Notes under the pieces: model-generated
The model's input: only the letters and a program-made list of their open reading frames with translations
The model's database searches: none
What the model was told of the DNA's origin: nothing
Part shown: positions 50,538 through 57,479 of the stretch, piece after piece
Layout of the letters: each line of letters opens with the position of its first letter
Position numbering within the stretch: the first letter of the stretch is position 1
Assembly: GCF_036226365.1 (NCBI RefSeq)
Contig: NZ_CP108462.1
Location: 4,896,501-4,960,500 of the forward strand
Direction of reading: 5' to 3'
DNA: 64,000 bases
Source of the DNA: Streptomyces sp. NBC_01262
Lineage (GTDB): Bacteria; Actinomycetota; Actinomycetes; Streptomycetales; Streptomycetaceae
Position numbers and translations under genes: made by a program

Positions 50538-51029
50538 ATGCGCATCGTCACCCTTGGCGGCGTCACCTTCGGCGCCGCAATCCTGATCATCGTCGGCATG
50601 AAGTGGTGGTTCCGCGAGAAGCACCGCATCAGCGCCCTGGCCCCGTTCCTGATCTCCCTCGGCTACGGCATGCTCCTGATCCTGTCCGGGGGCGGCGTCC
50701 TCGGCTGGGCCGCCGGCCTCGCCCTGTGGGGCGGCAACGGCGTCGGGGACCTCAGCCTCGTCTGGGGTGTTGGCGGCACCACGAGCAACGTCACCCGCGC
50801 CCGCCAGCTCGTCCTCGACCCGGGCGGGCACGTCATCGTGCTGCTGCTGACCGTCGTCCTCGTCTGCCTGTGGGCGTACGCGGGCAAGATCCCCAACAAA
50901 AAGATCTTCATGGGCATCGTGTGCGGCATCTGCCTCGGCCTGTCCGGCACCCTCGCCGGATACGCCGCCGTGCCACTCGGGTCCGGCGCGAACCTCGCGG
51001 GCCTGGCGTTCACGGAGCTGCTCGCATGA
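50538..51029 (+). CDS. Four-helix integral membrane protein
   Basis: A 163-aa protein with about four transmembrane helices (FGAAILIIVGMKWWF; APFLISLGYGMLLILSGGGV; VIVLLLTVVLVCLWAYA; IFMGIVCGICLGLSGTLAGY). Unknown family. It may be analogous to Spd spread proteins or to a holin-like or exclusion protein. The stop overlaps the next start (ATGA). Confidence 0.6.
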   Translation: MRIVTLGGVTFGAAILIIVGMKWWFREKHRISALAPFLISLGYGMLLILSGGGVLGWAAGLALWGGNGVGDLSLVWGVGGTTSNVTRARQLVLDPGGHVIVLLLTVVLVCLWAYAGKIPNKKIFMGIVCGICLGLSGTLAGYAAVPLGSGANLAGLAFTELLA

Positions 51030-51706
51030 CCGGCCTGGCGGCGTGGCTGCGCCGTGGCAGTCCGGCCCTGGCCAGGCAGTGGGCCGCATGGGTCACCGGC
51101 GACAACGGCCGGGCAGTCGTACGGCGCGGCGCGGGCACGGCCGCCCTGGCGTTCATCGTGGCCGGCCTGATGACGGCCGCGCCGTGGCTGTTCGGCCCCA
51201 TCGCGGCCATCTGGTGGGGCGTAGCGGCCGGCCGCGCCGGCCGCGCGGTACTGGCGCGCGAGGCTGCCGAGCTGGCGTTCGTGCAGCTGCTCCGGGACGC
51301 GATCGGCCCCCGCAACGGCGTGCTCCTGGCGGACGTCCTGCTGCTGCTCCACCGAGACAAGCTGCTCGTCGGCTGGGACGTGGCTGATGTACGGGTGCAG
51401 TGCGCAGCTCTGGGGATCCCCGTCCGCGACTCGATCAAGGTCGAGGGCCGCGTCTCGACCGGAGTCCACATCGACGATCTGCTGTCCGCGTGGGACGTCG
51501 AGCCGACCCCTCCCCCGAAGATCCGTAACCCCTCCCCCGCCGGTATCTCCGCAGGTAACTACCCGGCTACCCCGCAAGAGGCCTCCGCTTCGGAAGGGGT
51601 TGCATGCGCCGTACAGGTACCCGCGCTGGCCGTCGAGCCGGACGGTTTCGAGGACCACCTCGCCGATGCCCTGAGCATCCTCGGCCAGGGGGTGAACGGA
51701 CGATGA
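51026..51706 (+). CDS. Membrane protein with cytoplasmic C-terminal domain
   Basis: A 226-aa protein. One or two helices (GTAALAFIVAGLMTAAPWLF, GPIAAIWWGVAAG) near residues 35-75 are followed by a soluble domain (FVQLLRDAIGPRNGVLLADV) that resembles a winged helix, and a Pro/Ser-rich tail. No Walker motifs, so it is not a TraB-like pump. Coupled by ATGA to genes on both sides. Confidence 0.6.
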   Translation: MTGLAAWLRRGSPALARQWAAWVTGDNGRAVVRRGAGTAALAFIVAGLMTAAPWLFGPIAAIWWGVAAGRAGRAVLAREAAELAFVQLLRDAIGPRNGVLLADVLLLLHRDKLLVGWDVADVRVQCAALGIPVRDSIKVEGRVSTGVHIDDLLSAWDVEPTPPPKIRNPSPAGISAGNYPATPQEASASEGVACAVQVPALAVEPDGFEDHLADALSILGQGVNGR

Positions 51707-51786
51707 TCCGACGCCTCATCACTGCCCTCGGCAACGACTACTGCGGCACCTGCGGATGGTGGACCAAGCCCGGCTGCGGCCACTGA
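51703..51786 (+). CDS. 27-aa cysteine-containing microprotein
   Basis: A tiny gene overlapping the previous stop by ATGA. Its product begins MIRRLITALGNDYCGTCGWW and ends with KPGCGH. The CxxC, then C and H, make a possible zinc knuckle. A strong terminator follows directly, so it would be the last gene of the operon. Its reality rests on the overlap and placement only. Confidence 0.4.
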   Translation: MIRRLITALGNDYCGTCGWWTKPGCGH

Positions 51787-51806
51787 ACGCAGGCGTGACG
51801 CGCGAA

Positions 51807-51851
51807 GGCCCCGGCCTGATCCGCTACGGGGGAGCGGATCAGGCCGGGGCC
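51807..51851. terminator. Very strong 19-bp hairpin terminator
   Basis: GGCCCCGGCCTGATCCGCT pairs perfectly with its complement across a 7-nt loop. It separates the plus-strand operon from the convergent resolvase-like gene and could stop both. Confidence 0.85.
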
Positions 51852-51965
51852 AGGTTGCGTCCCGGTCTCTCGACCTGTCCAGGGTTGATCACCCGGGGCG
51901 CGCCCGCCCGGCGAGAGCACGCGGGCGGGAGTTCGTCAGCGGCGCCGGCGGCGGCGCCATGCTCT

Positions 51966-52364
51966 TCAAGCCAGACGCAGGCGCCGCAGGGCCTCCATCG
52001 AGGGCGCCTCGCGGTCGCTCTCGCCGGTGACCGTCTGGCACCAGCTGCCCGCGAGCCGCACTCTGTAGCGCAGGCGCGCGGAGGCTTCGGCGTCGCGAGA
52101 GAAGCGGTCCCAGTCCGCGACCAGGACCACCACCGTGCGGCCGGTCGCCGTGGCTGCGACGAGCGCGATGATCAGCGCGTCGAACTGCGGCCGGTTGTCG
52201 TCCTCCAGCGCTGCGTCGCCCTCGTCGACCCACTCGCCGGCGAGCTCCCAGCGCTCCTCTGCCGCGTACTCGCGGCACAGCCCGAGGCGCAGTTCGAGGA
52301 TGCCGCGCGTCGGGGTGAGGATGCGGTCATAGATGAAGGCAAGCGTCTGGTTCTCGGTGCCCAT
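51966..52364 (-). CDS. Serine-recombinase-like domain protein lacking the usual active-site motif
   Basis: A 132-aa protein that follows the outline of a resolvase catalytic domain: AFIYDRILTPTRGILELRLG, CREYAAEERWELAGEWVDEG, RPQFDALIIAL and VVVLVADWDRFSRDAE. Normal enzymes read Y-x-R-V-S with a nucleophilic Ser. Here it is YDRILT, so the nucleophile is missing or shifted. There is no C-terminal DNA-binding or large recombinase domain. It may be a non-catalytic DNA-binding or regulatory derivative. Confidence 0.6.
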   Translation of the reverse strand: MGTENQTLAFIYDRILTPTRGILELRLGLCREYAAEERWELAGEWVDEGDAALEDDNRPQFDALIIALVAATATGRTVVVLVADWDRFSRDAEASARLRYRVRLAGSWCQTVTGESDREAPSMEALRRLRLA

Positions 52365-52425
52365 GGGTGTCCCCGAGTCGTCGGTGATGGTTCATTACCG
52401 ACCGTATTGGGGGGTCGGGCAGACC

Positions 52426-52446
52426 GGGGGTACGGTCTGTACCCCC
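52426..52446. promoter_or_regulatory. 21-bp palindrome between XRE-TPR and resolvase-like genes
   Basis: GGGGGTAC-GGTCT-GTACCCCC, a perfect 8-5-8 inverted repeat 5 bp after the XRE-TPR stop. It could be a terminator for that gene or an operator for the resolvase-like gene. Confidence 0.5.
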
Positions 52447-52450
52447 TCGT

Positions 52451-53701
52451 TCACGCTGCGAGCAGACCGACCTTGACGGCCAGTTCGGCCGCGCGCCGGC
52501 GTCGCTCGGGTACTGGCGACTCGGCTTCCTCGAGGATGATCCGCTTCGCGTACCCGTTCCACTTGATGGTCTCGGGAGCGGCCTCGTGTGCCTGGTCGAG
52601 CGTGGCCAGTGCGACGTCTGGCTGCCCGTCCAGCAGATAGGCACGGGCCTGCTCGATCCGGTGGCGGGCCCGGCGCGGCCTCGAGGGGATCACCTCGGCT
52701 TCGGCCCGGGCGGCTTGCCGCACGGACTCGCCGCCGGCGTGCAGCTCGACTGCGACCGTCACGGCGTGGGCGCCCATGATGGCTCGGCCGAAGCTTGTCA
52801 CGGGGTGGTAGTAGCCCGTAGGGAGGCGCTGCGCCATCCGATCGGCATGGTCCCAGTACGACCAGGCGACCGCTGTGTCACCGCGTCGGGCGGCCGTGTA
52901 GCCGGCTTCGAACTGCAGCGCTCCGGCGACGGCCAGGACCTCGTCGGTCGCGTCGGGTAGGAGCGGGTCGAGGTACCGCAGGACCTCCAGGGTCACGGCG
53001 TCGGCGGCGTCGAAGTGCCCGGGCCCAGAGTCCCGGTGCGCCTGCGCGGAGAGCCATGCTGCGACGCCGAGCGCGTGCGGGTCGTCGGACTCCTGGGCGG
53101 CGATCATTCCGCGTTCGGCCACGCGCCACAGCAGGCTGGCGTCGGGCTGGTAGGCCACGAAGAACTGACTCAGGCTGTAGACCTCGGAGAGGATCGCCTG
53201 CGCTGCCCGGCGGTCCGCCGCCGACTCGGCCTGGCGTACGGCCAGCTGGGCGTCACGGATCAGCTCGGGCAGCAGGCCGCCGATGACCTCGCGGTGGTTC
53301 GGGGCCTGGTGTCGGGCCGCCCAAGCCCGGGCAAGGCGGGCGCGCAGATGAGCGACCGGGGGTGCCTGCGCGGCGGTGGTGAGGGGGAGTTGGTTCACTG
53401 CCGCGGCGACCTCGGGCAGTCGGGGATGGCCCGGTCCTACGAAGAGGCCGGCGTCCTGGCGGCGGCCGCCGGTGAGGTCGGAGAGGTCGCGGACGCGGAG
53501 GGCTTCGGCGATGGCCAGGATCATGTCCAGCTTCGGGGTCTTGAGGCGCCCGTTCTCGACGGCCTTGACCCACTCAGCGGACATGCCGAGGAGGCCGGCG
53601 AGGACCTGGCGGGTCATGCCGCGGCGGGTGCGGAGGAGTTGCATACGTTGGCCGAACGCGATCTGTTGCACGTTCGGGTCCGGGGTAGCATCGAAGGACA
53701 C
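52451..53701 (-). CDS. XRE-type regulator with TPR-like C-terminus
   Basis: A 416-aa protein. Residues 15-75 form a Cro/C1-type HTH (FGQRMQLLRTRRGMTRQVLA, GLLGMSAEWVKAVENGRL). The remainder is a series of Ala-rich helical pairs similar to the TPR domains of peptide-sensing (Rgg/PlcR-like) or Streptomyces XRE regulators. GTG start with AAGGAAGGGG upstream. It lies outside the replication operon and is a candidate lysogeny-type or signalling regulator of the element. Confidence 0.78.
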   Translation of the reverse strand: MSFDATPDPNVQQIAFGQRMQLLRTRRGMTRQVLAGLLGMSAEWVKAVENGRLKTPKLDMILAIAEALRVRDLSDLTGGRRQDAGLFVGPGHPRLPEVAAAVNQLPLTTAAQAPPVAHLRARLARAWAARHQAPNHREVIGGLLPELIRDAQLAVRQAESAADRRAAQAILSEVYSLSQFFVAYQPDASLLWRVAERGMIAAQESDDPHALGVAAWLSAQAHRDSGPGHFDAADAVTLEVLRYLDPLLPDATDEVLAVAGALQFEAGYTAARRGDTAVAWSYWDHADRMAQRLPTGYYHPVTSFGRAIMGAHAVTVAVELHAGGESVRQAARAEAEVIPSRPRRARHRIEQARAYLLDGQPDVALATLDQAHEAAPETIKWNGYAKRIILEEAESPVPERRRRAAELAVKVGLLAA

Positions 53702-53784
53702 GGCCTTGCCCCTTCCTTACAGCTCGACACTGTCAGGGTATGGGGCGAGGCCGATTCCGTGTGAAGCGCCCGGGAAATGACCGA

Positions 53785-53811
53785 GCGCCCCCGCCCGAAG
53801 GGCGAGGGCGC
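53785..53811 (-). terminator. Terminator after the tape-measure gene
   Basis: GCGCCCCCGCCC and GGGCGAGGGCGC form an 11/12-bp stem with a GAA loop, 19 bp beyond the stop on the minus strand. Confidence 0.7.
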
Positions 53812-53830
53812 CGGCGTACTCCTCCTCAAC

Positions 53831-55945
53831 TCAGCTGCTGGTGGCGCCCTTGCCGAAGAACCTCTGGGCGTTGCCCTGGCCGTCGACCCGGACCCACTTG
53901 CGCAGGAGCCTCTTCAGATCGTCGTCGCCGCGGGTGACGTCGACGACGACGCGCACGACCTGCACGCCACGGCCCACCGGGGCACTGGCGACAGGCGTCC
54001 TCGTGACGCCCTGCGTGCCAGCCCCGGAGACGCCGGCCACGACTCCGGTCATCGCGGCCTGGGCCGTCGACGCGCGGGAGGTGATGCCCTTGGCGAAGTC
54101 GACGATCAGCTTCTGGCCGGAGTAGGTGGTGTAGCCGGAGCCGGAGAACGGGCCCTTCTTGGCGGGGCTGAAGGGGAAGTAGTCGCGGACCTTGCCGACG
54201 ATCCCGGAGACGTTGCTCGACAGCGTCGAGGCGTAGGACTTGATGCCGTTCCAGAACCCCATGAGGAGGCTGCGCCCGGCGTTGTAGAGGCGGCTGCCCA
54301 GGTTGCCGACCGCGCTGACGATCCGCCCGGGCAGCCCCCTGGCCCAGGAGACGGCCTGCCCGGCGACGATGGCGTTCGCCGTCTTGAAGCGGTTCCAGGC
54401 GCCCGCGCCGGCGTTGTACAGCCGTGAGCCGAGGGACGACACGGCGCCGATGAACCGCCCGGGCAGGCCCTTCACCCAGTTCACGGTGGCGGTCAGGATC
54501 CGGACGGTGCCAGACCGGATGCTCGACCAGTGCTTGATGATCAGCCCGGGGAGGGTGAAGTTCAGGAACAGCTGGACGAGCCGGCCGGGGATGGCCTTGA
54601 TGAAGTTCCACACCGCGTTCCACGCCGTGACCGTGGCGCGCTTGATGGTGTCCCAGTGCTTGATGATCAGGCCGGGGCCGGTGAAGTTCAGGAACAGCTG
54701 GGTCAGCAGGTGGAAGCCCTGCTTGAGGAGGTCCCACACCCAGTTCCACGCAGTGACCACCGCCGAGCTCATGGCCTTCCACGCGGTCTGGAACCAGGTG
54801 GTCTTCGTCGCGATCAGCACGATCACGGCGACCAGGGCCACGATGCCGATAATGACCAGGGCGATGGGGTTCGCGGACATCGCCACGTTCCACGCCCATT
54901 GCACGGCCGTGGCCGCCGTCTGAATGCCCTGCCAGATCGCGGTGGCCAGCGCCCACGCCTTCATCCCCACCGAGGCGGCGATGAAGGCCTTGGCCAGCAC
55001 GGTGATTACGGGAGTGGGGATCGCCGCGATGACATCGGCGAGGCTCTGAGCGATCAGCGTGGTCGCTCCCATGAACGGCGCCAGCGACACCACCAGCGAC
55101 CCGAACGCGGTCCCGAGATTGGTCAGCGCGCCCTTGCCGCTGTTGGCCAGGTCCAGGAACTTCGCGAACCCGGCAGAGCCCTCCAGCCCCCTGGCCCAGG
55201 ACGCGAACGCCGCGCTCATGGTGGCCAGGCCGCCGGTCATCCCAGCGGTGGCCGGCAGGAAGGCGTGCAGCAGCGAACCGACACCGACCGCGACGTTCTT
55301 GAGCACGGTCAGGAAGTCCGACAGAGCCGCCCCGCCGGTCACCGCGAAGTCGGCCACGAAGTCCTTGAAGCCTGCGCCGCTGATGCCTGCAGCTATCTCC
55401 TTGACGAACCCGCCGATCGCGGACGACGCCGACTCGACCAGCGGCGTCAACGCCGGCAGCGCGCCCCGCATGGCGTGCAGACCTTCGGTGAATACCGGCA
55501 TCGTGGTGTCAGCCAGCGAATCCGACCAGTCTGCGAAGTCGGACTTGAGGCCGATGAACTCCCTCGCCGTCGCGCGCGTCGCCGGAGGGAGCTCGGCCAT
55601 CGCCGCCGCATACGCCTTCTGCGCGGCCACCGCCTGGTCGCCGCCCGCGGCCGCCGCCGTCTGCGCCTGGTCGTAGAGCTCCCACGCCCCGGTGACGTCA
55701 GCCAACTGCGGTGCGGCAGCCACCTTGAACGCTGTCACAGCGACGCCCGCGGCCGCAGCCCCCGCCGCCAGCCCGCCTACGGCAGTGGCGGCGGCCGCCA
55801 TCGCGGGAGCAGTCGCGCCGACGCCGGCGAACCCGGTAGCGATGGCGCTGCCCGTCTCGTGGAACTTCTTCCTGATCGAGCCGAGAGCCTCGGTCGCCCG
55901 GTCCCGGGCCACGAGGTTGAACACCAGTGAGGTGTCGGACGCCAT
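53831..55945 (-). CDS. Phage tail tape-measure-like protein
   Basis: A 704-aa protein with the tape-measure layout: the N-terminus MASDTSLVFNLVARDRATEA, then a hydrophobic Ala/Gly-rich region, long helices, membrane-like segments (PIALVIIGIVALVAVIVLIA), and internal repeats. FLNFTGPGLIIKHW and FLNFTLPGLIIKHW are about 42 residues apart, and LGSRLYNAG occurs twice. In siphophages this protein sets tail length and acts in DNA ejection. At about 0.15 nm per residue it would specify a tail near 100 nm. No other tail gene is present. It lies at the end of a long minus-strand run beginning with xis and prim-pol. Confidence 0.82.
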   Translation of the reverse strand: MASDTSLVFNLVARDRATEALGSIRKKFHETGSAIATGFAGVGATAPAMAAAATAVGGLAAGAAAAGVAVTAFKVAAAPQLADVTGAWELYDQAQTAAAAGGDQAVAAQKAYAAAMAELPPATRATAREFIGLKSDFADWSDSLADTTMPVFTEGLHAMRGALPALTPLVESASSAIGGFVKEIAAGISGAGFKDFVADFAVTGGAALSDFLTVLKNVAVGVGSLLHAFLPATAGMTGGLATMSAAFASWARGLEGSAGFAKFLDLANSGKGALTNLGTAFGSLVVSLAPFMGATTLIAQSLADVIAAIPTPVITVLAKAFIAASVGMKAWALATAIWQGIQTAATAVQWAWNVAMSANPIALVIIGIVALVAVIVLIATKTTWFQTAWKAMSSAVVTAWNWVWDLLKQGFHLLTQLFLNFTGPGLIIKHWDTIKRATVTAWNAVWNFIKAIPGRLVQLFLNFTLPGLIIKHWSSIRSGTVRILTATVNWVKGLPGRFIGAVSSLGSRLYNAGAGAWNRFKTANAIVAGQAVSWARGLPGRIVSAVGNLGSRLYNAGRSLLMGFWNGIKSYASTLSSNVSGIVGKVRDYFPFSPAKKGPFSGSGYTTYSGQKLIVDFAKGITSRASTAQAAMTGVVAGVSGAGTQGVTRTPVASAPVGRGVQVVRVVVDVTRGDDDLKRLLRKWVRVDGQGNAQRFFGKGATSS

Positions 55946-55948
55946 GGG

Positions 55949-56161
55949 TCAGGCCCGGGCCCGTGCAGCGGCCGGGCGCGCCGAGCGGCTCCGCGGCGGC
56001 GGACAGGCCGCGAGCAGCTGCTTGGCGCGCGCGATCGTGGTCGCCCGCTCGCTGGCCGACCTGGTCCGTACCGGCTCGTCCCGCACCATCGCTGCCAGCG
56101 CCAGACCCCGCCCCGACTCCCACGCGAACGGGGCCGGCCGGGGGTTCGGTGCTACGTACAT
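55949..56161 (-). CDS. 70-aa basic protein upstream of the tape-measure gene
   Basis: The ATG overlaps the preceding gene by 10 bp and the stop lies 3 bp before the tape-measure ATG. The sequence is Arg/Ala-rich (MYVAPNPRPAPFAWESGRGL at the start, SERATTIARAKQLLAACPPP in the middle). No family was recognised. In tailed phages the small genes before the tape measure are often tail chaperones, but nothing here shows that. Confidence 0.5.
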   Translation of the reverse strand: MYVAPNPRPAPFAWESGRGLALAAMVRDEPVRTRSASERATTIARAKQLLAACPPPRSRSARPAAARARA

Positions 56162-56370
56162 GACGCCTCCATCTCGGCCTTCAAGGCCTGCTGCTCGACC
56201 ATCACACCCAGAGCCAGCCGCCGGCGGATCCGCACCCGCTCAGCAGCCGACTGGCACCGCCGGTCGCAGTACCGGCGGCGGCGGCCGCGGCCGGACTGCG
56301 GCGGCATCTCCCGGGTGCAGAACGCGCAGCATCGCGCGTCCCGCTCAGCCGGCCCAGAGAAATTCGCCAT
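56152..56370 (-). CDS. 72-aa zinc-knuckle protein
   Basis: A small protein with paired cysteines (CCAFCTREMPPQSG, then RRYCDRRCQSAAERVRIRRR) in the arrangement of a zinc beta ribbon followed by a basic helix, so nucleic-acid binding is likely. It starts 10 bp after the previous gene's stop, without a clear ribosome binding site. Confidence 0.6.
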   Translation of the reverse strand: MANFSGPAERDARCCAFCTREMPPQSGRGRRRRYCDRRCQSAAERVRIRRRLALGVMVEQQALKAEMEASCT

Positions 56371-56380
56371 AGGGTGAATT

Positions 56381-56704
56381 TTAGGGGGATGGTGCGTCCG
56401 CGTCCATGACCTGCCGCGAGGTGCCCGCCCGCCGCCGGTTGGATGAGCTGGCCCCCTCGGACATGCGGGCCCGTCCACACGCTCGAGAACAGACCCGCCG
56501 CCAGGTGTACGTGCCCTCGTACGGCCGGGAGACGAACGTCTCGCCGCATCCCTCGCACGTCGCCGGCCGCCCCTCGGCAACGTCCCGCAGGCGACGCAGG
56601 CGACGGCATGGCCGACACATCCGTTCGCTGGCTGAGCGCGAGCCCCGGCCGCTGAACAGCAGCTCGCCGCACTCTGAGCAGGGCACATCCGGCCGCCTGG
56701 CCAT
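56381..56704 (-). CDS. 107-aa protein with four CxxC-type motifs
   Basis: Cysteine pairs are CSECG, CRPC, CEGCG and RVCSRACG, enough for two zinc ribbons. The pattern resembles the zinc-binding part of HNH nucleases, but no HNH residues are present. The ATG at 56704 has GGAGGGG 5 nt upstream. The longer frame to 56809 was rejected. Confidence 0.65.
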   Translation of the reverse strand: MARRPDVPCSECGELLFSGRGSRSASERMCRPCRRLRRLRDVAEGRPATCEGCGETFVSRPYEGTYTWRRVCSRACGRARMSEGASSSNRRRAGTSRQVMDADAPSP

Positions 56705-56726
56705 GATCGCCCCTCCGTTTCTGCTG

Positions 56727-56743
56727 GCCGCCATCATGGCGGC
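56727..56743. promoter_or_regulatory. 17-bp palindrome upstream of the zinc-ribbon gene
   Basis: GCCGCCATCATGGCGGC is a perfect inverted repeat around one base, 22 bp before the ATG at 56704. Next to it (56745-56754) is GGGTGAATTT, repeated exactly at 56372-56381 ahead of the following gene. Confidence 0.4.
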
Positions 56744-56783
56744 TGGGTGAATTTCCCCGGGGAGATTTTTTAGAAAGGTGGGC

Positions 56784-56805
56784 GCGGGGCTGGGAAGAGC
56801 CCCGC
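56784..56805. terminator. Hairpin inside the long minus-strand operon
   Basis: GCGGGGCT and AGCCCCGC pair around a 6-nt loop, after the stop of the 89-aa gene. On the minus strand a short CTTTCT tract follows. It may attenuate or separate the replication part from the tape-measure part. Confidence 0.5.
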
Positions 56806-56833
56806 TCAAAAGAAACGTGGCTCTGACCTGCGC

Positions 56834-57103
56834 CTATCCCGCAGCTTCGATTGAGCGTTCGATATCGGGCCGGGCGTCGACGAGGCCGCGGCGTACCGGG
56901 CACGTCGCACTGTGCATGACGGTGATGTGTTCGACCCCGCTGCGCTCGTCGACGTGGTGGTGGGCAGGCCCGTGGAGGCAGTGCCCGCACACGTAGCCGG
57001 CGGCCGCGGCCGCCGGGTCAAAGTGGCCGACGACGAGGTCGGACCGCATGCCGTCCGTCCCGGTGCGCCTGCGGCGTGGCTTGTTCGGCTTGCGCCTGCC
57101 CAT
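56834..57103 (-). CDS. 89-aa Cys/His-rich protein
   Basis: A basic N-terminus (MGRRKPNKPRRRRTGTDG), then YVCGHCLHGPAHHHVDERSG, HITVMHSATC and a final acidic helix. The Cys/His cluster suggests zinc binding. A GAGGAG site precedes the ATG. Unknown family. Confidence 0.6.
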   Translation of the reverse strand: MGRRKPNKPRRRRTGTDGMRSDLVVGHFDPAAAAAGYVCGHCLHGPAHHHVDERSGVEHITVMHSATCPVRRGLVDARPDIERSIEAAG

Positions 57104-57158
57104 GGCTGGCTCCTCTCTGTTGATGCCCTGGCCCTCGGTGCGAGGGCCAGGGACTGGG

Positions 57159-57461
57159 TCAGATCGGGTCGCCCTCGAGGAGCGTGGCGGTGTCCAGTTC
57201 GAGGAGGCCGGGGTACGCGTCCGGCGGGATGATCGGGTCCGTGGTCCGGGGCAGGGGCGGCAGGGGCAGCCCTGCGTTGTGGTGGGCGATGGCCTTGATG
57301 ACGTAGCCGCGCGCCTCTTGGGTGAGGTCGTCGTGGACGCCGGCCGTCCACGGAAGGTGGCGGTCCAGGTGCCACCAGACGCGGATGCCGTGTGCGGTGA
57401 TCAGCTGCAGCTTCCATCGCCGGATCTCGATGTCCGGGAGGACGTGCGGTTCTTCTGCCAT
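57159..57461 (-). CDS. 100-aa hypothetical protein
   Basis: An acidic protein with an initial strand-rich part (IEIRRWKLQLITAHGIRVWW) and a helical middle (HDDLTQEARGYVIKAIAHHN). No known domain was recognised. It follows the helicase gene by 18 bp on the same strand. Confidence 0.55.
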   Translation of the reverse strand: MAEEPHVLPDIEIRRWKLQLITAHGIRVWWHLDRHLPWTAGVHDDLTQEARGYVIKAIAHHNAGLPLPPLPRTTDPIIPPDAYPGLLELDTATLLEGDPI

Positions 57462-57479
57462 GGTGGCGTTCCGTTCGGG

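Noticed and set aside
51026..51706. Possible TraB-like transfer protein
   Set aside because: It has membrane helices but no Walker A or B motif and is far too short for a DNA pump.
51889..52278. Arg-rich minus-strand frame
   Set aside because: It is a shadow of the resolvase-like gene with typical high-GC shadow composition.
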